Shown here in pieces: positions 1 through 9,343 of a stretch of DNA of 64,000 bases. The notes under the pieces are model-generated. The model was not told where the DNA came from, made no database searches, and worked only from the letters and a program-made list of their open reading frames with translations. Every line of letters starts with the position of its first letter. Position 1 is the stretch's first letter. This stretch comes from Actinoplanes subtropicus. Its GTDB lineage: Bacteria > Actinomycetota > Actinomycetes > Mycobacteriales > Micromonosporaceae. The translations under genes were made by a program, and so were the position numbers. The DNA is taken from the NCBI RefSeq assembly GCF_000721705.1, contig NZ_JOJL01000011.1:248001-312000 (forward strand), written 5' to 3'.

Positions 1-1260
1 GAACGCGTGCCCGCGGCCCACGGTCGGCGACTCGCGTTCCCAGCGGGCGGCGATCGCGGGGTAGATCTCGGGCGTACGCGGGAAAGGCTCGTCGGCGCAG
101 TTCACGCTGATCCCGGCGTCGTTTCCGCTGTACGGCGTGTCGAGCAGGCCGTTTCCGTGGTTCGATGTGGTCCACCAGGCGCCCGAGGCGCGGATCGCGG
201 CGGGCGCCGCGGCCGGGTGGATCGCCTCGTACAGCGCCTGCAGGTTGGCGGCCAGGTCCGGGTAGTCGTCGGCGGAGTACAGGGCGCCCGAGACCGCGCC
301 GGTGAACATGCTGAGCGTGATGGTGCCGCCGAGCGCGGGCACCGTTATCGGGCCCTGGCGCAGCCGGGTGCGGATCTCGGCGAACTTGGCAGCCGGGTCG
401 CCGCCCGCGCTGAACGCGCAGGCGCTGCCGACCTGCTTGCAGAGGGCGAGGAAGGCGTTGACCACTTCTTCCTGGCCGGCGGCGCGCTGCCGCAGATATT
501 CCAGACCGTTTCCGGTACGCAGGGCCGGGTCCACATTGCCGTCCAGGACCAGCGTGCGTACGCGCTGCGGGTAGAGGTTGGCGTAGGTGGCGCCCAGCAG
601 CGTCCCGTACGAGAACCCGAGGTAGTTGATCCGGGACTCGCCGACCGCTGCCCGCATCCGGTCGAGGTCCCGCGCCACGTCCAAGGTGGACACGTGGCCG
701 AGCAGGGGACCGGCGTTGGCCGCGCAGGCACGGGTGTAGTCCCGGTTGCCGCGCAGCGTCGAGGCGATCTCGGCGCGGGTCACCGGCACGTCGACGATCT
801 CGCCGAAGACCGCCTCGGCCTCCTCATCGGTCGTGAAGCAGCGCACCGGCGTGCTGCGGCCGACCCCCCGCGGGTCGAAACCGATCAGGTCGAAACGCGC
901 CGCCACCTCGGGCAGGCGCTGGAACCCGGCCATCGGCATGGTGTAGCCGCTGCCGCCCGGCCCGCCGGGGTTCAGGAACAGCGAGCCGACCCGGTGCGCC
1001 CGGTCGTCGGCCGAGCGCCGGAGCAGCGCGAGGCTGACCGTGCCGGCCGACGGGTGCGCGTAGTCGAGTGGTACCTGGTACGTCGCGCAGGTGTACGTGC
1101 CGTGGTCGCCGGCCGGCACCTGCGCGAGAACGTCTGCCGCGCAAGCACCCCAGGCGATCGGCGGCGCGGTGCCCGCCGGCGCCGCGTGCGCCGCGACCGG
1201 CTGCACGAGCAGCGCCGCGGCGACTCCGGCCGCGACGGCGAACCGCATTTCTCCCCGCAT
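1..1260 (-). CDS. Secreted TAP-type alpha/beta-hydrolase (tripeptidyl aminopeptidase-like), 3' end outside window
   Basis: A 420-codon reading frame runs off the window edge, so the C-terminus is missing. The first ~27 residues form a signal peptide ending in an Ala-rich AHA/A site. NPGGPGGSG (residues 98-106) is the oxyanion-hole loop and GFSYG (Ser217) is the nucleophile elbow, both typical of the Streptomyces tripeptidyl/prolyl aminopeptidase family. The catalytic Asp and His and the TAP-like C-terminal domain would lie beyond position 1. ATG at 1260 is chosen because GGGGAGG sits about 6 nt upstream; an in-frame ATG at 1248 lacks this spacing. Predicted role: extracellular release of short peptides from proteins. 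It could also be an esterase of the same fold. Confidence 0.85.
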   Translation of the reverse strand, partial: MRGEMRFAVAAGVAAALLVQPVAAHAAPAGTAPPIAWGACAADVLAQVPAGDHGTYTCATYQVPLDYAHPSAGTVSLALLRRSADDRAHRVGSLFLNPGGPGGSGYTMPMAGFQRLPEVAARFDLIGFDPRGVGRSTPVRCFTTDEEAEAVFGEIVDVPVTRAEIASTLRGNRDYTRACAANAGPLLGHVSTLDVARDLDRMRAAVGESRINYLGFSYGTLLGATYANLYPQRVRTLVLDGNVDPALRTGNGLEYLRQRAAGQEEVVNAFLALCKQVGSACAFSAGGDPAAKFAEIRTRLRQGPITVPALGGTITLSMFTGAVSGALYSADDYPDLAANLQALYEAIHPAAAPAAIRASGAWWTTSNHGNGLLDTPYSGNDAGISVNCADEPFPRTPEIYPAIAARWERESPTVGRGHAF

Positions 1261-1353
1261 CAAACCTCCCCGAAACGATGACGTACGGTGCCCTGCCATC
1301 GTCGTGGCTCGATGCGGCGAGGGCATCCGGGGATACCCTTACGGTGCGTTCTT

Positions 1354-1830
1354 TCAGAGGATGCCGTCGTCGACCTGTTCCAGGATGATCGACCACCACG
1401 GCCCCTTGACCGCCCGCTTGTCGAGGTCCTTCAGCGCCTTCTTGAGCTGCTTGACCCGCGACTTCCGGTCATCGGGGCGCGGGGCGGGCGGCCTGATCTC
1501 GCCGCGCCGGAACGCGGCCAGCCGCTCGGCCATCTGCTCCGCCGAGTACGTCACCGGCCCGCTGTCCGCGGCCGGGTCGGCGTCGAAGAAGGCGGCGAAC
1601 AGGTCGAGGAAGCCGTTCAGCGACGCGACCGAAGAGTTCATGCGGGTACGGTCGCTGCCGTCCGCGGAGCAGCACCAGACCACGCCGGCGCGGTCGACCG
1701 CGACCAGGTCCGTGGTGGGCTCCTCGATGTAGCCGATGACCGTCAGCCTGTCACCGCCCACAACCACCTCGGCCGGCCCCTCCCGGTCGTCCAGCACAAC
1801 ACCGAGAACCTTCTCGTTCGATGCGTTCAC
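1354..1830 (-). CDS. Possible SUKH-type (SUKH-4-like) protein
   Basis: This 158-residue soluble protein has no signal peptide. The segment around residues 30-75 (GYIEEPTTDLVAVDRAGVV, then NSSVASLNGFLDLFAAFF) resembles the C-terminal part of SUKH-4 proteins, which act as immunity or cytosolic interaction modules. The last third is charged (DDRKSRVKQLKKALKDLDKR) and probably helical. The GTG start at 1830 has only a weak ribosome site, and the N-terminal half of the SUKH fold is short, so the gene may be trimmed at its 5' end, right beside two decayed genes. No toxin gene is visible next to it. The family assignment is by recall of pattern only. Confidence 0.45.
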   Translation of the reverse strand: MNASNEKVLGVVLDDREGPAEVVVGGDRLTVIGYIEEPTTDLVAVDRAGVVWCCSADGSDRTRMNSSVASLNGFLDLFAAFFDADPAADSGPVTYSAEQMAERLAAFRRGEIRPPAPRPDDRKSRVKQLKKALKDLDKRAVKGPWWSIILEQVDDGIL

Positions 1831-1904
1831 GGCGCACAGGCTACGGGGCGGCCGGCGGGTCGCATCAGCGAGTCCTACGCCGGCTGTTACTTCCATCATC
1901 CTGA

Positions 1905-2111
1905 CGAGACGCCGAGTTCGCCGAGGCCGGCCTGGCCCCGGCGACCAGATACGCAGTGGAAGGCGGCGCCTGACTGTTCGCCGACCGGGACGGCTGGCTG
2001 GACGGCGACGAACGCACCGCCGGGCTGCTGGAAGCCTTGCGCTCCGTCGAGCGGGAACCAAGCCTGTTCGGCATCAGCTCGCACCTGCTGACCGCGGCCG
2101 CCGTGAAGTAG
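1905..2111 (+). pseudogene. C-terminal remnant of a SAM-dependent methyltransferase
   Basis: The frame ending at TAG 2109-2111 reads AEFAEAGLAPATRYAVEGGA, a TGA stop at 1971-1973, then DGWLDGDERTAGLL and SVEREPSLFGISSHLL. This matches the characteristic end of actinobacterial class I methyltransferases, where 'VEGPAWLL' is followed by 'VEREPSLLGxSAHLL'. There is no start codon and no SAM-binding domain upstream, and a further in-frame stop lies at 1902-1904. It is therefore only a tail fragment, starting just 75 nt from the neighbouring minus-strand gene. Confidence 0.6.
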
Positions 2112-2176
2112 GCGAAGCGAAGGCACCACGCACCAGGGCAAGTCTCAGCGGCAGGGACGGCCGTGGTCGACGCTGG

Positions 2177-2420
2177 TCAATCGCGGACGTAGTAGTGGCC
2201 GTTGGCGTCGTCATACCGTCCACCCGGACGGCAGCAGCGACGGAAACCGCCGCCCGGAACCGCACGGGCACGGGTCGTTGCCGCCGAGCTTCTCGACGAG
2301 TTCGGTATCGTGACCGACGACGCGGTCGCCCCGCTTGACGTGGGTCTCGCTAAAGGGAACCCCCGACGGCGCTTGCTGCTCGGCTCAAAAGGACATCTCG
2401 AAGTTCCCGTTGCGGCCCAT
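2177..2420 (-). pseudogene. Decayed SEC-C motif protein
   Basis: A strong ribosome site (CAGGAGG) precedes ATG 2420, which opens MGRNGNFEMSF and then hits TGA. Reading past the stop and correcting two single-base insertions restores a small protein: [12 protein letters not shown], then [20 protein letters not shown], then [26 protein letters not shown]...RRCC is the zinc-binding SEC-C motif found at the end of SecA and in many small proteins of unknown role. The lesions are a stop near codon 12, an extra C before the GGND segment and an extra T inside the SEC-C motif. Three independent lesions make sequencing error an unlikely explanation. Confidence 0.7.
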
Positions 2421-2620
2421 CACGACCTCCTGAGGTATTACGAATCATGCTCAGGTGCTGTACCTGCAGCGCGAGAGAACCATAGACACCGAGGCCCCTA
2501 CCTGCCACCGAATTCCGGAGCCCAGTTTCTGGCAGGGCCCCGCCGCAGGCGACGCCGTGGTGAGCGGCGGGAGATCGACGTGGCCTGGACAAGACGCCCG
2601 ACACTGGGGGAGTGCTGGAC

Positions 2621-3157
2621 GTGGACCAGGCTCTCGTGACGATGGCGCAGATCGGTGTCGCGCTCCCGGGCTTCGCCGGGGTGATCACTTCGTTGCGGCA
2701 CCGGGGAAATGCCGAGCTGCTGCCGCCGGAGATTCGGGGGCTGCTTCTGATGCTCACGCTTGCCTCGATCGTGGTGATCGGCGGTATCGCGCCGTTCGTG
2801 ATCGTCACGGCGGTCGGGGAGCGGCAGACGTGGCGGATCTGCGGGGTCTGCCTCGGGCTGATGCTTGCCGGTGTGGCCGGCTACAACGCCTGGATCGCTC
2901 ACCGTGATAGGGACACGCCCTGGGCGCCACGGCGGCCCCGAGTGCTCCGATGGAGCTTCGTTGTTCCGGGGCTGGTGGTGGCGTTCACGCAACTGCTGGG
3001 CGCCTTCTGGCCGAGTCCTGGCCTGTACTTGGCGGGACTGCTACTCGTGCTGGTCGGTGGAGGGCGGCAGTTCATGCTCCTGCTGGTGCTGGCGCCGATG
3101 CACGAACGACCGGCAGCGGCTGGTCAGGAAGGGGTGTCGACGCTCCCGGACGAGTGA
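2621..3157 (+). CDS. Small integral membrane protein of unknown function
   Basis: The product is 178 residues with four probable transmembrane helices (about residues 10-25, 43-68, 75-93 and 115-155 as a pair) and a short charged tail. The segment near the start, GVALPGFAGVITSLRHRG, recurs in uncharacterised bacterial membrane proteins. GTG 2621 is preferred over GTG 2612 because the GGGGGAG ribosome site ends 8 nt before it and overlaps the earlier codon. No catalytic motif is visible. The gene stands alone, directly downstream of the decayed SEC-C gene and tail-to-tail with the next small membrane gene. Confidence 0.7.
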   Translation: MDQALVTMAQIGVALPGFAGVITSLRHRGNAELLPPEIRGLLLMLTLASIVVIGGIAPFVIVTAVGERQTWRICGVCLGLMLAGVAGYNAWIAHRDRDTPWAPRRPRVLRWSFVVPGLVVAFTQLLGAFWPSPGLYLAGLLLVLVGGGRQFMLLLVLAPMHERPAAAGQEGVSTLPDE

Positions 3158-3170
3158 CCCCGGGCCGCGG

Positions 3171-3497
3171 TCACGCCATGGCCAATCCGACAGCCACCAG
3201 GGGAATCGTGACGAAAAGAAAGACGCCGACACTTGTCAGTGCGCCGTAGGGAATTCCTTCTGTCGGTGAGTTCGAGTCGATGCCGACCCACGCGTTGACA
3301 TCCGCCATGTGGAGCTTCGTCGGGATCTGCCCGCCGGTCACGGAAACCAGGCTGCCGAGGACGATCAAGCATGCGCCGAAATGGTGCGAAAATTGTCCGC
3401 CGAGAGCCGCGAGCCATGCCAGGGCGAACGCGGCCGCGAGCCCGGCGCACACCGCGATGTAGACGATGGCCTCACGAAGGCCTTTGAAGATCGTCAT
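3171..3497 (-). CDS. Small membrane protein of unknown function
   Basis: The product is 108 residues with three hydrophobic helices (about 9-32, 38-55 and 85-107). A short polar stretch ([20 protein letters not shown]) lies between helices two and three and would face one side of the membrane. ATG 3497 is preceded by a purine-rich GAGAGAAGTGGG. It ends 13 nt from the stop of the plus-strand membrane gene, so the two are convergent. No family was recognised. Confidence 0.6.
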   Translation of the reverse strand: MTIFKGLREAIVYIAVCAGLAAAFALAWLAALGGQFSHHFGACLIVLGSLVSVTGGQIPTKLHMADVNAWVGIDSNSPTEGIPYGALTSVGVFLFVTIPLVAVGLAMA

Positions 3498-3706
3498 CGA
3501 GCCATTCCCACTTCTCTCCGAGGGCGGGGTTCAGACTATCCCAGGGCGTGACCTTTGTGGGGAACCGGACCAATCGGCGCGTGTGGGGTGGATCATGGCC
3601 GGAAGTTTGCCCCGGCGTCGTTGACCCGCATCCATGCACAAGTCAAGGTAGGTCGATTTCTACATTCGACTCGTGCCACAGCATTGAGATGAACAAAAGG
3701 TGTGAA

Positions 3707-6700
3707 ATGGTCAACAGACGATTTCTCGATCCGCCGCTGGCGGGCTTCCTCACGGTCGCGCTCACCGCGGCGGGCGTGGTGGCCACCGGTGGGCCGGCAG
3801 CGGCTCACCATGGGTCCGGTGAGACGCCGGTGGTGCTCTTCAGCTCCGACGGCATGCGGCCCGACCTCATGCAGCGGTACGCCGCGCAGGGGCAGATGCC
3901 CGCGTACGCCGACCTCATGCGCCGCGGCGCGACCGGGGCGAACGGCCTGACCCAGGGGTTCCCGCCGAACACGGGGCAGGGCTGGTACACGATGGCCACC
4001 GGCGCCTGGCCGGGCGTGCACGGCAGCACCAACAACACGTTCTTCGACAACCGGCAGGCGTTCACCACGTCGACGTCGTTCTCGTTCCACGGCAACGGTG
4101 CCAGCCCGGGCAGCGATCCGACCAACGTGCTCGAGGCCCAGTCGGTCGCCTCGAGCGCGGAGCTGGCCGGCAAGAAGGTCGCCCAGCTGGAGTGGACCGG
4201 CGGCCTGAACGCCAACATCAGCGGCCCGACCGTCGACTACGCCACCTTCTACTCGCAGCGCGGCCTGCTCGAATACCCGGCCAACCCGGCCAAGCAGACC
4301 AGCGCCGCGGGCTTCGGGCTGTCCTACCAGGTCGCCGCGTTCACGCCGGCCACCGGCTGGACGAACGTGCCGGCCAGCAACGGCAAGCCGGCCGAGCAGG
4401 CCACGCTGACGGTCACCTCGACGTCGGCGGCGCTCAACCCCACCAGAACCTTCGACCTCTACGTGTACGCGAGCGGCAAGCGCGGCTACGACAAGGTCGT
4501 GATGGTCCCGTCGTCGGCCGCCAAGGACGGCAGCAAGGCGGCGGCGAACCTGACCCCTCGCACATACCGCCCGGTCAAGCTGAAGGGCGCGGACGGCCTG
4601 ATCGGCACGGCCGCGGGGGAGAGCGCCGGCTTCTACGTCGACGTGACGAACCTGGCGAGCGACCTCTCCAGCTTCGGCCTCTACTTCACCTCGGTCACCC
4701 GGCCCAACGCGCACTGCGCGACCGCGGCCTGCAACGCGCTGCCGGCCGGCGCCGCGGGCGAGGACAAGCTCGCCAAGTACATCGCGGACAACCTGCCCCC
4801 GGCGATCTTCGGCGACTTCGCGCCCGAGGAGGCCGGCCTGATCGACGAGGACACCTGGTACGGCCAGACCGTGGGCCTCAACCAGGCGTACGACCTCGCG
4901 GTCTTTGATTATGTTCTGAAGACGCTGCAGCCGGACACGCAGGTGTTGCTGGCCGGCACCGACCAGACCGACGAGGTGAGCCACCAGATCCTCGGCCTGC
5001 TCACCCCGACCGCGCCGGACGGCAGCGCCAACCCCTACTTCGACCGGGTCGCCGGCAGCGGGCCGCGGGACAACCGGCTCGCCCAGCGCGAGGGCTACCT
5101 GCGCGGCGCCTACCACTCGGCGGACGCGCGGCTCGGCTTCGTCCGCTCGACGCTGCACAACCCGGACGTTCTCGCCTCCAGCGACCACGGTTTCGCGCCG
5201 CAGTGGTACGCGGTCGACGCCCCGCTGGTGCTCAAGCAGCTCGGCCTGCAGGACGTCGAGCAGACCGGCAACTGCCGCCCGGCGGCGGCCAGCCAGGCCG
5301 GCAAGACGATCGCGAAGGCCTGCTGGGCCGGCGCGACCACGCAGATCTACCTGGACCTCAAGGGCCGCAACCCGGACGGCGTGCTCGCGCAGGCCGACTA
5401 CCAGGCGACGGTTGACAAGATCGTCGCGGCGTACCGGGACCTGAAGGACCCGGCGACCGGCAAGCCGGTGGTCGAGAAGGTGCTCACCAAGGCCCAGTTG
5501 GCGAACGTGGACGGCAGCGACTCGCTCAACCCGACCCGCTCCGGCGACGTCGTGGTGGTCACCAAGGTGCCGTACGAGTTCGACGGCAACACGGTCGGCA
5601 CGATCGTCGCGCCGTCCCGGTTCTTCGGCCAGCACGGCTACCTGCCCGACGACGTCGACCTGCCGCACAACATCAACATGCACGCGACGTTCGTGGCCGG
5701 CGGCCCGGACATCGCGCACGTCCCGGCGGTCCGCGGGGTGCGCGCGGTCGACCTGGCCCCGACGCTGGCGGTGCTCGGCGGCTTCAACCCGCCGCTGCAG
5801 GCCCAGGGCAGCGTGCTCACCTCGATCATCAAGGGCGGTTCCCGGTACGGGACGGGACAGCTCCTGGCGATCAACGACGTGCACGGCAACCTGACCCACG
5901 ACGGGCTCACCTACACCGACCCGTTCACCGGTGTGAAGGACACCGCGGGCGGGATCGCCACGCTCGCCGCGTACCTGAAGAGCGCGAAGGCGGCGGACCC
6001 GCGGGACACCGTGACCGTCGAGGCCGGTGACATGGTGGGCGCCAGCCCGCCGGCGTCCGGGCTGCTGCGCGACAAGCCGACGCTGGACGCGCTCAACAAG
6101 ATGGGGATCGAAGTCGGGACGCTCGGCAACCACGAGTTCGACCGCGGCGTCACCGAGATGCTCCGGCAGATCAACGGCGGCGTGTCCACGATCGACCCGA
6201 CGATCACCTTCGACAAGCTGAACTTCCCGATCGTCGACGCCAACGTGATCAGCGACAAGACCGGAGAACCACTACTCCGGCCGTACGTGCTCAAGCGGAT
6301 CGCCGGCGTGCCGGTGGCCTTCATCGGCGCCACCACGATCACCACGCCGACGATCACCACGACCGGCGCGACCACCGGCGTCCACTTCACCGACGAGGCC
6401 ACCGCCATCAACGGGCAGGTCGCGGCGCTGAAGAAGAAGGGCGTACGGGCCTTCGTGGCGGTCATCCACGAGGGTGGCTTCCAGACCGGCTACCCGGTCG
6501 GCACGGTCGGCGACCGGATCAACACGATCGCGGCGAACCTCGACCCGGCCGTCTCGGTGCTGATCAGCGGGCACAGCCACTCGGTCGTGGACACCCGGGT
6601 CGGGCACGCGCTGGTCATCCAGGCATCGTCCTACACGCGGGCGTTCGACCAGGTGCACCTGCTGCTCGACCGGCACGCCGGGACGATCGCGGCGACCTGG

Positions 6701-7420
6701 GGCTCGGTGCTCCCGGCCTGGGAGAACCAGCCGCCGCTGTCGACCGACCCGTCGGCGCCGGCCGTCCAGCCGGACCCGGCGGTGCAGAAGATCGTGGACG
6801 CCGCGGTGACCGCCACGAACCCGGTGACCCAGCGGGTGATCGGCAACGCGGCGGCCGACGTCCTCTCCCAGCGGGAGGGCGGGGCCACGGCGGCGGGCGA
6901 GTCGCCGGCCGGTGACCTGATCGCCGACTCGCAGCGGGCGTACACCAAGACGCAGCTCGCCTTCGTCAACACCGGCAGCGTGCGGGCCGGGCTGACGGCG
7001 GGCGAGGTGACCTACGGTGACCTGTTCACGATGCAGCCGTTCCAGGACGACTACGTGGACACGTTCTCGCTGACCGGCAAGCAGGTGTGGGATCTGCTCG
7101 CGCAGCAGCTCGCGACCGGCACCGGCGGGATCATGCAGATCTCCGGCTTCCACTTCACCTACTCCGGCGGCAAGATCACCGGGGTGTGGCTGGGTGCGGC
7201 CGGCGACAACAGCACCCCGATCCCGAACGACACGTCGGCGTCCTACACCGGCACCGCCAACTCGTTCATGATGGGCGGCGGCGACGGCTTCACGGTCCTG
7301 ACCGGCGCCGGCAACATCGTGCAGACCGCCGACGCCGAGCTGGTGCCGCTGGTCTGGTACGTCGGCACCCTCCCCAACCCGTTCACGTACACCACCGACA
7401 AGCGCATCGCGATCGGCTAG
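3707..7420 (+). CDS. Secreted bifunctional phosphodiesterase/nucleotide pyrophosphatase - 5'-nucleotidase fusion
   Basis: This 1237-residue exoprotein starts with a signal peptide (about residues 1-37, ending GPAAAHH). Residues ~43-700 form an alkaline-phosphatase-superfamily type I phosphodiesterase: [14 protein letters not shown] with the metal-binding Asp, [13 protein letters not shown] around the Thr nucleophile, ASSDHG and later HG/HATF metal ligands. Residues ~715-1237 form a complete 5'-nucleotidase: [17 protein letters not shown] and SGHSHSVVD of the metallophosphatase, then NTGSVRAGL and the substrate-binding [13 protein letters not shown]. The predicted role is stepwise breakdown of extracellular nucleotides or phosphodiesters to nucleoside and phosphate. 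ATG 3707 has AAGG 7 nt upstream; an in-frame ATG at 3689 would add six residues. No phosphate-control box was identified with confidence. Confidence 0.88.
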   Translation: MVNRRFLDPPLAGFLTVALTAAGVVATGGPAAAHHGSGETPVVLFSSDGMRPDLMQRYAAQGQMPAYADLMRRGATGANGLTQGFPPNTGQGWYTMATGAWPGVHGSTNNTFFDNRQAFTTSTSFSFHGNGASPGSDPTNVLEAQSVASSAELAGKKVAQLEWTGGLNANISGPTVDYATFYSQRGLLEYPANPAKQTSAAGFGLSYQVAAFTPATGWTNVPASNGKPAEQATLTVTSTSAALNPTRTFDLYVYASGKRGYDKVVMVPSSAAKDGSKAAANLTPRTYRPVKLKGADGLIGTAAGESAGFYVDVTNLASDLSSFGLYFTSVTRPNAHCATAACNALPAGAAGEDKLAKYIADNLPPAIFGDFAPEEAGLIDEDTWYGQTVGLNQAYDLAVFDYVLKTLQPDTQVLLAGTDQTDEVSHQILGLLTPTAPDGSANPYFDRVAGSGPRDNRLAQREGYLRGAYHSADARLGFVRSTLHNPDVLASSDHGFAPQWYAVDAPLVLKQLGLQDVEQTGNCRPAAASQAGKTIAKACWAGATTQIYLDLKGRNPDGVLAQADYQATVDKIVAAYRDLKDPATGKPVVEKVLTKAQLANVDGSDSLNPTRSGDVVVVTKVPYEFDGNTVGTIVAPSRFFGQHGYLPDDVDLPHNINMHATFVAGGPDIAHVPAVRGVRAVDLAPTLAVLGGFNPPLQAQGSVLTSIIKGGSRYGTGQLLAINDVHGNLTHDGLTYTDPFTGVKDTAGGIATLAAYLKSAKAADPRDTVTVEAGDMVGASPPASGLLRDKPTLDALNKMGIEVGTLGNHEFDRGVTEMLRQINGGVSTIDPTITFDKLNFPIVDANVISDKTGEPLLRPYVLKRIAGVPVAFIGATTITTPTITTTGATTGVHFTDEATAINGQVAALKKKGVRAFVAVIHEGGFQTGYPVGTVGDRINTIAANLDPAVSVLISGHSHSVVDTRVGHALVIQASSYTRAFDQVHLLLDRHAGTIAATWGSVLPAWENQPPLSTDPSAPAVQPDPAVQKIVDAAVTATNPVTQRVIGNAAADVLSQREGGATAAGESPAGDLIADSQRAYTKTQLAFVNTGSVRAGLTAGEVTYGDLFTMQPFQDDYVDTFSLTGKQVWDLLAQQLATGTGGIMQISGFHFTYSGGKITGVWLGAAGDNSTPIPNDTSASYTGTANSFMMGGGDGFTVLTGAGNIVQTADAELVPLVWYVGTLPNPFTYTTDKRIAIG

Positions 7421-7436
7421 GCATTTCTGCTCGTGC

Positions 7437-7925
7437 GGTCGGTCCGGCTTTGGTGGGTGGCCGGGCCGGCCGGCCCTGGCCCGGGGCTGCGTGGTCGCTG
7501 CTCGCGCGGCCGGCCGGCCGGGCTGGGTGGGTGGCCGCGCTGGCTCGCCCTGGCCCGGTGCTGCGTGGTCGCGGCGGCTGCGGCCGGTCACGGTGGGCGA
7601 TTTGCGCGCATGCCAGGGTCGTCAGGCCACGATCTTCGCGGCAATGATGATGGGTTGCTGTTCGCCGCGAACAGCAACCCATCATCGTGCGCTGGCCGTC
7701 GGTGAACCTTGACGCGTATCTGTTCGCCACGAACAGCAAGTCATCACCGTCGTGGCCGGCCCCACCATGCTCGGCCGGCCGCACGAGCGGCAACCACGCA
7801 GCCCCGGGCCATGGCCAGCCAGCCCAGCCGCCCACCATGCTCGGCCGATCGCACGAGCAGCGACCACGCAGCCCCGGGCCATGCGAGCCGGCCCAGCCAT
7901 CCACCAAGCCGGCAGCGAACCCACC
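7437..7925. repeat. Mirror-image intergenic repeat flanking a central palindrome
   Basis: The 559-nt gap between the convergent genes ending at 7420 and 7980 carries a repeated unit of about 66 nt. Two copies lie on the left (about 7437-7600) and two on the right in inverted orientation (about 7755-7890). The shared core reads GGGGCTGCGTGGTCGCTGCT on the left and its reverse complement on the right (AGCAGCGACCACGCAGCCCC). A perfect 19-bp palindrome sits at the centre. The short open frames crossing it are low-complexity Pro/Ala/Arg strings and look non-coding. Confidence 0.7.
7646..7686. terminator. Perfect 19-bp stem-loop between convergent genes
   Basis: GATGATGGGTTGCTGTTCG (7646-7664) is repeated in exact reverse complement at 7668-7686, with a 3-nt loop. 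It lies between the convergent nucleotidase and radical SAM genes and could stop transcription from both sides. There is no U-tract. A related shorter hairpin (CTGTTCG-CCA-CGAACAG) follows near 7720-7736, so this may be a mobile palindrome family rather than a plain terminator. Confidence 0.55.
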
Positions 7926-7979
7926 GGACAGCACGCAGGCAACGCTCAGAGCGCGAAAGATGTCTTCCGCCGGGCGGGA

Positions 7980-9113
7980 TCACCGTCCCAGCCGGCCCAG
8001 ATCCGCGGTGACCCGGCCGCCGACGTGCCGGATCAGCCGCAGCAGGTCGGCGCAGTAGACCGACGGGTTGCGGAAGCCGGAACCGCGCCGGTAGCGGTGC
8101 GCGTAGTGGCCGCCGCCGCAGATGCGGTGCACGGAACAGGCCCGGCACGTGTCGGCGAGCCCGCGGACCCCGATCTGCCGGGCCACCACGCCGGGATGGC
8201 CGAGCGCCGCGTCGAGCGGATCGGTCAGCACGTTGACGCCCGTTGAACACGCCCCCTCGTAGGCGGACTTGAGCGCGTCGACCTGCTCGACCGCGCCGTC
8301 CGTCTCGATCACCGCGAGCGCGGCCGGGCTGAGTCCGACCTGCTCGCTGCGGCTGCGCCCGCCGATCGTGAGGGCGATCAGCGACTCGAACAGCCGGACC
8401 CGGGTGGCCTGCGGCCGGCTGTCGTACCAAACATCAAAGACCGGGATCAACCAATGTGCGTACGGGGTTCCGCCCGGTGGGGGCCGCTCCCAGTTGGCGT
8501 GCGGCAGGAGGAAATCGACGGCCGGCGGGTCGAACGCGAGCAGGGCCTCGTAGCAGCCGATCGGGTCGGACTCCGGGTCGACCGTGCACAGCAGGCCGGC
8601 GTACACGTCGCGGTGTTCTGCTCTGGAAAGCAGGGATAGCGCCCGGTGCACCGCGCCGGAACTGCCGCGGCCGTCGGCGTAGCGGCGGTGCCGGTCGTTG
8701 GCGCCGGGCGGCCCGTCGAGGCTCACCCCCACGCTCACCTCGTCGGCCCGCAGCCAGTCCAAGGTCGCCTCGTCGAGCAGGGTGCCGTTGGTCTGCAGGG
8801 TGAATTCCGCCGGGCAGGGCAGCGCGGCCCGCACCGTACGCACCATCGCGCGCAACCGGTCCCGCCCGGCCAGCAGGGGTTCGCCGCCGTGCAACACCAG
8901 CCGCACCCGGTCCAGCCCGTGCCGGGCGGCGTGCTCGCCGATCCGCCGCGCGGCCGCCTCGACGACGTGGCCCGGCATCACCGTCGCCCGGTCGCGCCAG
9001 CTCTGGTCGGCGTGCTCGTAGACGTAGCAGTAGTCGCACGCGAGGTTGCACCGCTGGTGGACCTTGAGCACGAACTCGCGGAACGGGGTGGGCCGCCAGC
9101 CCTCGGCGCGCAA
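7980..9113 (-). CDS. FxsB-like radical SAM/SPASM peptide-modifying enzyme
   Basis: Radical SAM motif CNLACDYC (Cys22, 26, 29 from the TTG at 9113) follows FREFVLKVHQR. The C-terminal SPASM region holds CSTGVNV, DTCRACSVHRICGGG and SVYCADL, whose cysteines would bind auxiliary Fe-S clusters. This is the signature of FxsB-type maturases, which crosslink side chains in short precursor peptides. It stops after the SPASM part; many FxsB proteins continue into an HEXXH domain that is absent here. The start is a problem: TTG 9113 has no ribosome site, homologous sequence seems to continue upstream (PEWPHRSLDVAAL), and no ATG or GTG exists in that frame before a stop near 9200. A single-base shift would join it to GTG 9192, so it may be frameshifted. 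No FxSxx-ending precursor was found nearby. Confidence 0.75.
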   Translation of the reverse strand: MRAEGWRPTPFREFVLKVHQRCNLACDYCYVYEHADQSWRDRATVMPGHVVEAAARRIGEHAARHGLDRVRLVLHGGEPLLAGRDRLRAMVRTVRAALPCPAEFTLQTNGTLLDEATLDWLRADEVSVGVSLDGPPGANDRHRRYADGRGSSGAVHRALSLLSRAEHRDVYAGLLCTVDPESDPIGCYEALLAFDPPAVDFLLPHANWERPPPGGTPYAHWLIPVFDVWYDSRPQATRVRLFESLIALTIGGRSRSEQVGLSPAALAVIETDGAVEQVDALKSAYEGACSTGVNVLTDPLDAALGHPGVVARQIGVRGLADTCRACSVHRICGGGHYAHRYRRGSGFRNPSVYCADLLRLIRHVGGRVTADLGRLGR

Positions 9114-9343
9114 CGCGGCGACGTCCAGCGAGCGATGGGGCCACTCGGGATGGGTCGGCTCGGGTCGGCGGGAGATCGGCAGAAGCTACCACCTTCCGAC
9201 GTACTACGTGAGCCGAGGGTTTTCCCCATTCCTTTGATCCATGTCGATATATAGCGTCGGTTCGGTAACGCCGGTCGCGGTTACCCGGCCGCGCCGGAGT
9301 CGAGCCCGCCCGTCACCCCCCGGGCGGGGAAGGAGTGCGTCTG

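Noticed and set aside
3593..6133. Very long minus-strand open frame opposite the nucleotidase fusion
   Set aside because: It is an Arg/Gly/Val-rich antisense shadow of a well-supported gene in high-GC DNA; no domain or ribosome site.
9113..9343. FxsA-type precursor peptide next to the radical SAM/SPASM gene
   Set aside because: No short frame on either strand ends in an F-x-S-x-x pattern.
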